NCBI GenBank assembly: GCA_021152765.1
Contig: JAGKUT010000010.1
Location: forward strand, 1-11,534
Reading direction: 5' to 3'
Source of the DNA: Actinomycetes bacterium
GTDB lineage: Bacteria; Bacillota_I; Bacilli_A; RF39; UBA660
DNA: 11,534 nucleotides
Below the pieces are notes generated by a model that saw only the letters and a list, made by a program, of their open reading frames with translations, did not search any database and was not told where the DNA came from. The position numbers were made by a program, and so were the translations under genes. Shown here piece after piece: positions 6,907 to 11,534 of the stretch. Numbering within the stretch: position 1 is the first letter of the stretch; every line of letters begins with the position of its first letter.

Positions 6907-8526
6907 TTAATTACCATTAACAACATTAACAGTTACAACTTCAGTTGCCAAGTTACCTGCTTCGTCAACAACTTCATATAGGATTCTATATTCACCAACC
7001 ACAGAAGTATTAACTGTACCAGTTATAGATGGAGTGATTTTTGCACCATTAACTTCTGGGCCTTCCCAAGCGCCTGATTGACTTTTAGCATATTCTGTTA
7101 CATTATCTGTAATAGATTTAATTGCTGGAGCCTCATATCCTTCATCCTCAGCAGTCTTAGTAATTTGTACTGTTTGACCTCCATCAATTGCAATTACTGG
7201 AGCAGTCTTATCAGCAGCTACTTGAGCAGCATGTTCTTCAGCACTTATAGGACCATTTCCTTTATTCAAATCTGGACCATTGTAATTGATATCATCTTCA
7301 GTAAATCTTTCTTTAGTGAATCCGAAATTAACTGAAATTTGTTTTCCAATTGAAGCAAAATCATAATTATCGATATCTTGACCTTCAATATAGATATAAA
7401 TTCTTACTTTAGTAATACTGTTTGGAGCTAAAGTAATGAATGCTGGACGTTCAACGCCAGTTTTTAATTTCATAGTATCAGTAAATGTTGGATAAGCAAA
7501 TAAATATTTACCAGCATTACCTTCTGTATTACTAATAGCAGTCGCTTCATCAGCAGCAATACTTCCTGTATATCCGTTAAATGCAGAACCATCATATACA
7601 TCTACAGCATTCATAGCAGTAATTTCTTTACCAATTGCATATGTTGGATAAGCTTGACCATTAACTACAGTACCACAAGCAGCACCATATGATGCAGCAT
7701 CATTAGTAGCAGCACCTGTTCTTGCTTTACAAGTAGTACTATACCAATTTAATGCATCAGCTACGTGATTAGTATCATTTGGTTCCCAAATTTGTGCTGT
7801 ACGGCAAATACCAGTAACATCACCTTTTGTTTCACAAGTAATTCCTTGAATAGTAGCAGCATTAGTATTTGTAGATTCTACTCTACCAATTTGTGCAAAT
7901 GCAACACGTACAGAATTTTCAATACCTGTATTTGCAACACCTGTTGATCCAACTTTAACTTTTGAATCATTAGTTAAATAAATTGCTTCTTCATTAAGAA
8001 TATTGTCTGCTTCATAATATTCAGTTCCTGATGAGTTTTTAATGAATAAGTCAAATGCAACATATCCATCTGGAGTAGTCGAATCATTGTTAACACGACT
8101 CGCCATTAATCTATATCCACCAGTAGTAGCAGTTAAACTTCCTTTCTCAAATAAAGTTAATCTACTACTTGTTTTATTAATAACACCGATTGAAGACATT
8201 GGTATTAATCCTCTTCCTCCCCAAGTGTTTGTATTACCTGGATATGGATTTCCCTCAGCATCCAATGTGTTTTCAGCTAAACTTGAAGCAGCTGGGTTTC
8301 TAAAGTTTGAACTATTAATAGATACAGTATCTGACCATGCTACACCATCCAAAGATAATTGTAAGTCTTCTGTAGAAGCAATTTGAACTTCAAACGGATT
8401 AACATTAACAGTACGCATACCTATAAACCATGCATAAGTTGCTGTTCCAAACACAATAGCAGTAAAAGTAAATATTACAGCTAAGTGTAAGACTCTTTTT
8501 TTCTTATTTTTTTCTTTTCTTGCCAT
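6907..8526 (-). CDS. TasA-like fibre subunit with C-terminal Ig-like domain (second of a paralogous pair)
   Basis: 539 aa. A very basic head (R-K-E-K-N-K-K-K-R), a hydrophobic core (about 13-27) and A-T-Y-A-W-F-I-G-M-R (29-38) form the SipW-type signal peptide. V-N-V-N-P-F-E-V-Q-I-A-S and L-Q-L-S-L-D-G-V-A-W follow. Much of the chain matches the 536-aa neighbour: K-G-S-L-T-A-T, G-Y-V-A-F-D-L-F-I, G-I-E-N-S-V-R-V, I-C-R-T-A-Q-I-W-E-P-N-D-T-N-H-V (240-255), L-A-P-N-S-I-T-K-V-R (366-375), I-E-G-Q-D-I-D-N-Y-D-F (380-390), and F-T-K-E-R-F-T-E. Four Cys (231, 241, 266, 284) align with those of the paralogue. Residues about 440-536 form a DUF5011-type Ig-like domain (T-A-P-V-I... G-E-Y-R-I-L-Y-E-V-V-D-E-A-G-N). 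The ATG at 8526 has AAAGGG 7 nt upstream; an ATG at 8577 lacks a ribosome site and would read through a palindrome. Likely a major secreted subunit. Confidence 0.88.
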   Translation of the reverse strand: MARKEKNKKKRVLHLAVIFTFTAIVFGTATYAWFIGMRTVNVNPFEVQIASTEDLQLSLDGVAWSDTVSINSSNFRNPAASSLAENTLDAEGNPYPGNTNTWGGRGLIPMSSIGVINKTSSRLTLFEKGSLTATTGGYRLMASRVNNDSTTPDGYVAFDLFIKNSSGTEYYEADNILNEEAIYLTNDSKVKVGSTGVANTGIENSVRVAFAQIGRVESTNTNAATIQGITCETKGDVTGICRTAQIWEPNDTNHVADALNWYSTTCKARTGAATNDAASYGAACGTVVNGQAYPTYAIGKEITAMNAVDVYDGSAFNGYTGSIAADEATAISNTEGNAGKYLFAYPTFTDTMKLKTGVERPAFITLAPNSITKVRIYIYIEGQDIDNYDFASIGKQISVNFGFTKERFTEDDINYNGPDLNKGNGPISAEEHAAQVAADKTAPVIAIDGGQTVQITKTAEDEGYEAPAIKSITDNVTEYAKSQSGAWEGPEVNGAKITPSITGTVNTSVVGEYRILYEVVDEAGNLATEVVTVNVVNGN

Positions 8527-8533
8527 TTTAATT

Positions 8534-8539
8534 CCCTTT
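8534..8539 (-). promoter_or_regulatory. Shine-Dalgarno site that decides the 539-aa protein start
   Basis: AAAGGG lies 7 nt before the ATG at 8526. The protein then begins M-A-R-K-E-K, a normal signal-peptide head; the 17-residue upstream extension is hydrophobic and has no ribosome site. Confidence 0.75.
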
Positions 8540-8556
8540 CTAAATATGTTGGCAAA

Positions 8557-8575
8557 GAGTAACATGATGTTACTC
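8557..8575 (-). promoter_or_regulatory. Palindromic hairpin between the two large fibre genes
   Basis: GAGTAACA and TGTTACTC flank TGA, giving an 8-bp perfect stem with a 3-nt loop on either strand. It lies in the 65-nt gap between the stop at 8592 and the start at 8526. In the minus-strand RNA only UUU follows, so it is a poor terminator. A role in message processing, stability or attenuation is possible. Confidence 0.55.
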
Positions 8576-8591
8576 ATTTACCATTTTTTTA

Positions 8592-10202
8592 CTACTCTGC
8601 AACAGTTACAGTTGTAAATGCTTCAGCGTAATTTCCTTGCCAATCGCTAACTAAATAACGAATAACGTAAGTTCCACCAGTTGTAATATCTTTTAAAGGA
8701 TTAGTTACTTGAATCTTTGTAGTTAAATCATAAGTACATTTATCAGTAGACCATGTTCCACCATTAGCAGCACATGTTTCTGCAGTTGTTTCAGCGCCAA
8801 CATCACTAACAGTTACACCAGTAAGTGGGTCATATGCCTTAGCAGCATCTACACTTGCAAACTCTTTAGTTGCTGGTACATCAGCAAATACTGGTTTAGT
8901 TTCATCACCTGTTGGCATATTCGGACCATCTTGTCCTTGAGCCTCAGTTTCAGTAAATCTTTCTTTAGTAAATCCAAATTGAACTTCAATTTGTTTTCCT
9001 ATAGATGAGAAATCATAATTATCAATATCTTGACCTTCAATCCATACATAAACTCTTACCTTAGTAATACTATTTGGAGCCAATGTCATAAATGCAGGTC
9101 TATTCATACCTTCCATATCTCTTTCAGTATCTGTAAAATAATCAAATGCATATAAAGGTTCTGTTCCAGAATATGTTTTTCTAGTAGTAGCTGTATAACC
9201 ATTATATTGTGTTCCATCATAAACATCAACTTTATCAGCTATGTCAACTACTCTACCGATTGCATATGTGTTTCTTGCAATACCATCTTCAACAGTTGCA
9301 CAATGACTATCAGCAGTATAAGAACTCTTTAATGTAATATCTGTAGGATCTGTAGCAGGACTAGCTGCAGCAGGTCTTAACCTACAAGATGTATCATAAT
9401 AACTTATAGCAGCATCTACGTGATTAGTATCATTTGGCTCCCAAATTTGTGCAGTACGACAAATTCCTGTAACAGCTGATCCTTCACCAGGAAGACACTT
9501 GATACCAGTTATAGTAGCTACATCAGTAGTTTTTCCATTAACTCTACCTATTTGAGCAAAACCAACACGTACTGAGTTTTCAATACCTGTGTCAGAAACG
9601 CCATTAGATCCAACAGTAACTTCTGAATCAGTTGTTAAATAAATAGCCTCTTCGTTTAAAATATTGTCTTCAGAGTAATATGCTTGTCCTGAGAAGTTTC
9701 TAATAAATAAGTCAAATGCAACATATCCTCCGTTTTCTGTATTATATCCTGCAGTGTTTATAGAACCAGCACGTTGAGTATTTGTCTCATAGTTATGAAT
9801 ACGACTTGCTAATAATCTATATCCACCAGGAGTAGCAGTTAAGCTTCCTTTCTCATACATCTTCATTGTAGAAGAAGTTGTATCAATTTCACCAATTGAT
9901 GAAATTGGTTTTAATCCAGCATTTGCTGAACCATAATTAGCCCAGTTATTTACATTACCTTCATAAGAAACAGTTTTAAAGTTACTACTATTAATTGTAA
10001 CAGTTGTATCCCATTTGCTTCCGTCTAAAGATAAAAGTAAACTATCTGTACTTGCTATTTCAATCTCGAAACTTTGAACATTAACTTGTCTCATACCTAT
10101 GAACCATGCATAAGTTGCAACAATAAATATGAATGAAGTTAGAGAACAAATAGCAATTAATTTTTTAATTTTCTTGTTTTTCTTACTATCTTTTCTATTC
10201 AT
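8592..10202 (-). CDS. TasA-like fibre subunit with Cys-containing C-terminal Ig-like domain (first gene of the operon)
   Basis: 536 aa. A basic head (R-K-D-S-K-K-N-K-K), a hydrophobic core (about 15-28) and A-T-Y-A-W-F-I-G-M-R-Q-V-N-V (29-42) form the SipW-type signal peptide plus a candidate donor strand. L-L-L-S-L-D-G-S-K-W (55-64) and I-N-S-S-N-F follow. It parallels the 539-aa paralogue almost throughout, including I-C-R-T-A-Q-I-W-E-P-N-D-T-N-H-V (247-262), I-E-G-Q-D-I-D-N-Y-D-F (388-398) and F-T-K-E-R-F-T-E (411-418). Cys 236, 248, 273 and 301 align with the four of the paralogue. A C-terminal DUF5011-like domain (about 433-535) ends G-G-T-Y-V-I-R-Y-L-V-S-D-W-Q-G-N-Y. It carries an insert C-A-A-N-G-G-T-W-S-T-D-K-C (477-489) that the paralogue lacks. 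The start has AAAGGA 7 nt upstream (10210-10215). First behind a strong promoter, it is a likely major subunit. Secreted, no anchor motif. Confidence 0.88.
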   Translation of the reverse strand: MNRKDSKKNKKIKKLIAICSLTSFIFIVATYAWFIGMRQVNVQSFEIEIASTDSLLLSLDGSKWDTTVTINSSNFKTVSYEGNVNNWANYGSANAGLKPISSIGEIDTTSSTMKMYEKGSLTATPGGYRLLASRIHNYETNTQRAGSINTAGYNTENGGYVAFDLFIRNFSGQAYYSEDNILNEEAIYLTTDSEVTVGSNGVSDTGIENSVRVGFAQIGRVNGKTTDVATITGIKCLPGEGSAVTGICRTAQIWEPNDTNHVDAAISYYDTSCRLRPAAASPATDPTDITLKSSYTADSHCATVEDGIARNTYAIGRVVDIADKVDVYDGTQYNGYTATTRKTYSGTEPLYAFDYFTDTERDMEGMNRPAFMTLAPNSITKVRVYVWIEGQDIDNYDFSSIGKQIEVQFGFTKERFTETEAQGQDGPNMPTGDETKPVFADVPATKEFASVDAAKAYDPLTGVTVSDVGAETTAETCAANGGTWSTDKCTYDLTTKIQVTNPLKDITTGGTYVIRYLVSDWQGNYAEAFTTVTVAE

Positions 10203-10249
10203 TTTTCCATCCTTTCATTTTAAAAATAATTAACCAAATTTTAAACGCT

Positions 10250-10274
10250 CCTTACTATACACCGCCCTACTATA
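10250..10274 (-). repeat. Direct repeat TATAGTARGG in the operon leader; second copy carries an unpartnered Shine-Dalgarno
   Basis: On the minus strand TATAGTAGGG (10274-10265) and TATAGTAAGG (10259-10250) are ten-base near-identical copies 15 bp apart, just downstream of the predicted transcription start. The second copy runs into AAGGAG (10253-10248), about 45 nt before the real start, with no ATG at a usable distance. It could be an operator, or an mRNA-stabilising Shine-Dalgarno of the type known from Bacillus leaders. Confidence 0.4.
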
Positions 10275-10285
10275 ATACAATAATA

Positions 10286-10314
10286 ATTTTACACTTAGAT
10301 TAAAAAAAAGTCAA
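10286..10314 (-). promoter_or_regulatory. Main sigma-A-like promoter of the secreted-protein operon
   Basis: TTGACT (10309-10314) and TAAAAT (10286-10291) are separated by 17 bases, five of six matches in each box. A run of seven T follows the -35 box, as in the sipW promoter. Transcription would begin near 10279, giving a leader of about 75 nt before the start at 10202. Confidence 0.75.
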
Positions 10315-10327
10315 TCTGATTTGTCAA
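10299..10327 (-). promoter_or_regulatory. Second, overlapping sigma-A-like promoter of the same operon
   Basis: A perfect TTGACA (10322-10327) and TTTAAT (10299-10304, five of six) are also exactly 17 bases apart, shifted 13 bases upstream of the other promoter and interleaved with it. Two polymerases could not occupy both at once, so they may be alternatives or one may be a decoy. Confidence 0.45.
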
Positions 10328-10344
10328 AAATTGTCGAAGATTTT

Positions 10345-10381
10345 AAAAAAAAAAGAAAGGTTATTTTTCTTTCCTTTCTTT
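10345..10381 (-). terminator. Rho-independent terminator of the 389-aa gene
   Basis: In the minus-strand RNA, AAAGAAAGG (10381-10373) pairs with CCUUUCUUU (10360-10352) around a 12-nt loop that contains the UAA stop codon (10361-10363), followed by seven more U (10351-10345). It insulates the secreted-protein operon from the upstream gene. Confidence 0.8.
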
Positions 10382-11530
10382 CTCTAATATTTTCCCTACT
10401 TGAACAATAAACCATATCTTCTCAACAGACAAATTACTATGCTCAATTTTATAAACTCTAAAGATAAAATCAATCTTATTTTTCAAATTAATTAAACTAT
10501 CTTCATCTAATTCTGCAACTTCCAAATTAATATTTTCTAATCTATATTTATTGCAAATGACACTTGCAACATCAGTATCTTCAAAAGTATTAATACCATT
10601 TATTATTATATTAGTTGGATTAGCAGCAAACTCATCAAACTCATCACATAATTCAACAATTTCATTATAAGTTGTCAAATTAAATACTTGTTCAAATGTC
10701 TCCTTCTTAAAGAAATTATAACTATAATATAAACGAACAACATCTGAAATCAACAATAAAGAATCATTCTTAAGAGAAATAATTTTATTCTCAAATTCCA
10801 TTTGCTCTTCTTTATAATATAAATCATATAATTCCTTCGCAATCTTCAATGACTCAATCTTCAAATTTTTTAAACTTTCAGTATGACCTTTTTTAAATAA
10901 AGATAAACCGCCTTTATTATCATTAAAAATTTTATTATTAATACTTTCAAGTTTAGATTCTTTAGTATTAATTTGAGTTTCAAGATTTTTCAAAGCAGTC
11001 GCATTAGAATCAGCTGAGTTCTGTTTTTCATATTTTTCTTTAAAATAATTAAATAAAGGAACAAATTTTAAATAATTACTATATTCTAAAATATTAGTTC
11101 TTAACTTTCCTAAAACTTCAAGTAGCTTCTTTATAGTTTCTTCATCACTATAATCTATCTCATTTATAGTCAACCCAGAAAAAGTTGTAGTTCTAAACTT
11201 GCTATCAGGAAAATAATTATTTATTTCAATTTCACTTTTTTTAGCCATTTGAACAATATCATACATGTCCTCATCATTAGCGTCAACTAACTCCTCATAC
11301 TTCTTTCTTAACGCAATCAAAAATTCGTCATAACTTTTAAAATTATTTTTACTTAATAAAGTATGTTGTTCATGAGAAATATAAGTTTCAAAATTCTTAC
11401 GATATTTTCTAATTAGCTTTCTAAAATTAAGTTCTATATGTTCTATTATATTAGGATTATACCAATATATTTTTTCAAAAGTTTCAGATAATTTATTATA
11501 ATCACCATTTACTTTAAAAAATTCAGTCAT
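10361..11530 (-). CDS. Unrecognised charged helical protein with central coiled coil, possibly 5'-partial
   Basis: I do not recognise this protein. It is at least 389 aa, strongly charged, rich in Lys, Glu, Asn and Leu, with no signal peptide, no convincing membrane segment and no Cys-rich or nucleotide-binding motif; a cytoplasmic location is likely. Residues about 170-255 are heptad-like and probably form a coiled coil (K-N-L-E-T-Q-I-N-T-K-E-S-K-L-E through K-E-L-Y-D-L-Y-Y-K-E-E-Q-M-E-F-E-N-K). The rest looks helical. The ATG at 11530 is only four bases from the window edge, so its ribosome site is not visible and the frame may continue upstream. Its own terminator overlaps its stop codon, so it is not part of the secreted-protein operon. 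Any link to that system is only by position. Confidence 0.7.
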   Translation of the reverse strand: MTEFFKVNGDYNKLSETFEKIYWYNPNIIEHIELNFRKLIRKYRKNFETYISHEQHTLLSKNNFKSYDEFLIALRKKYEELVDANDEDMYDIVQMAKKSEIEINNYFPDSKFRTTTFSGLTINEIDYSDEETIKKLLEVLGKLRTNILEYSNYLKFVPLFNYFKEKYEKQNSADSNATALKNLETQINTKESKLESINNKIFNDNKGGLSLFKKGHTESLKNLKIESLKIAKELYDLYYKEEQMEFENKIISLKNDSLLLISDVVRLYYSYNFFKKETFEQVFNLTTYNEIVELCDEFDEFAANPTNIIINGINTFEDTDVASVICNKYRLENINLEVAELDEDSLINLKNKIDFIFRVYKIEHSNLSVEKIWFIVQVGKILEKERKEK

Positions 11531-11534
11531 ATAT

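Noticed and set aside
7078..8386. Open frames on the plus strand (7078-7335, 7765-7947, 8042-8386)
   Set aside because: They lie antisense to the well-supported 539-aa gene, have low-complexity Ser/Cys/Ile-rich translations and no convincing ribosome sites.
8527..8577. Seventeen-residue N-terminal extension of the 539-aa protein
   Set aside because: It reads through the palindrome and the AAAGGG ribosome site, has no ribosome site of its own, and gives an abnormal head to the signal peptide.
10195..10218. Seven-codon leader peptide M-K-G-W-K-N-E overlapping the first fibre gene
   Set aside because: Its ATG has no nearby ribosome site, and it arises from the bases of the real ribosome site and start.

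Overview
The window is very A+T-rich and every gene I can support lies on the minus strand. An expanded cluster of SipW-type secreted proteins with its own signal peptidase, in the style of the Bacillus tapA-sipW-tasA locus, points to a low-GC Gram-positive bacterium. My best guess is an uncultured gut Bacilli or Erysipelotrichia-like lineage; this is an inference with low to moderate confidence. All Trp codons I checked are TGG. Of eight visible stop codons six are TAG, two TAA and none TGA.

Layout in transcription order (right to left). (1) 10361-11530: an unrecognised, charged, probably cytoplasmic helical protein, closed by a clear intrinsic terminator. (2) 10286-10327: two overlapping sigma-A-like promoters and a leader of about 75 nt. 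(3) 8592-10202, 6907-8526 and 5741-6814: three related exported proteins. All have the signal-peptide ending TYAWF, a following beta-strand-like segment, an LSLDG-type motif and a late I-E-G-Q-D motif. The first two are close paralogues of 536 and 539 aa with a C-terminal Ig-like domain; the third is a shorter version without it. A perfect inverted repeat lies before the second and the third gene. (4) 2571-5729, 2034-2561 and 1150-2025: three further exported proteins in a tight run, where the upstream stop codon is fused to the next Shine-Dalgarno sequence. They are a 1052-aa GLUG/OmpL47-like adhesin, a small TasA/camelysin-like protein and a Cys-rich 291-aa protein. (5) 541-1092: a signal-peptidase-fold membrane protein that has lost the catalytic Ser and His, with a terminator over its stop codon. 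(6) 1-469: an intact-looking SipW-type (ER-type) signal peptidase I with its own promoter, cut off by the window edge.

Model (inference). The active SipW cleaves the unusual signal peptides of the six exported proteins. The two large paralogues would be major subunits of a surface fibre or matrix, the shorter TYAWF protein a minor or capping subunit, the GLUG protein an unanchored adhesin, and the two small proteins accessory or initiator subunits as TapA is for TasA. None of the six has an LPXTG sorting signal or a C-terminal membrane anchor. The catalytically dead peptidase paralogue beside the active one is the most unexpected component; it could act as a substrate chaperone, an assembly platform or a regulator of SipW. 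Intergenic hairpins may lower expression of the downstream minor subunits.

No gene-free stretch exceeds 300 bases; the longest is 10203-10360, holding the promoters, leader and terminator. I see no RNA genes, insertion sequences, CRISPR arrays or origins.
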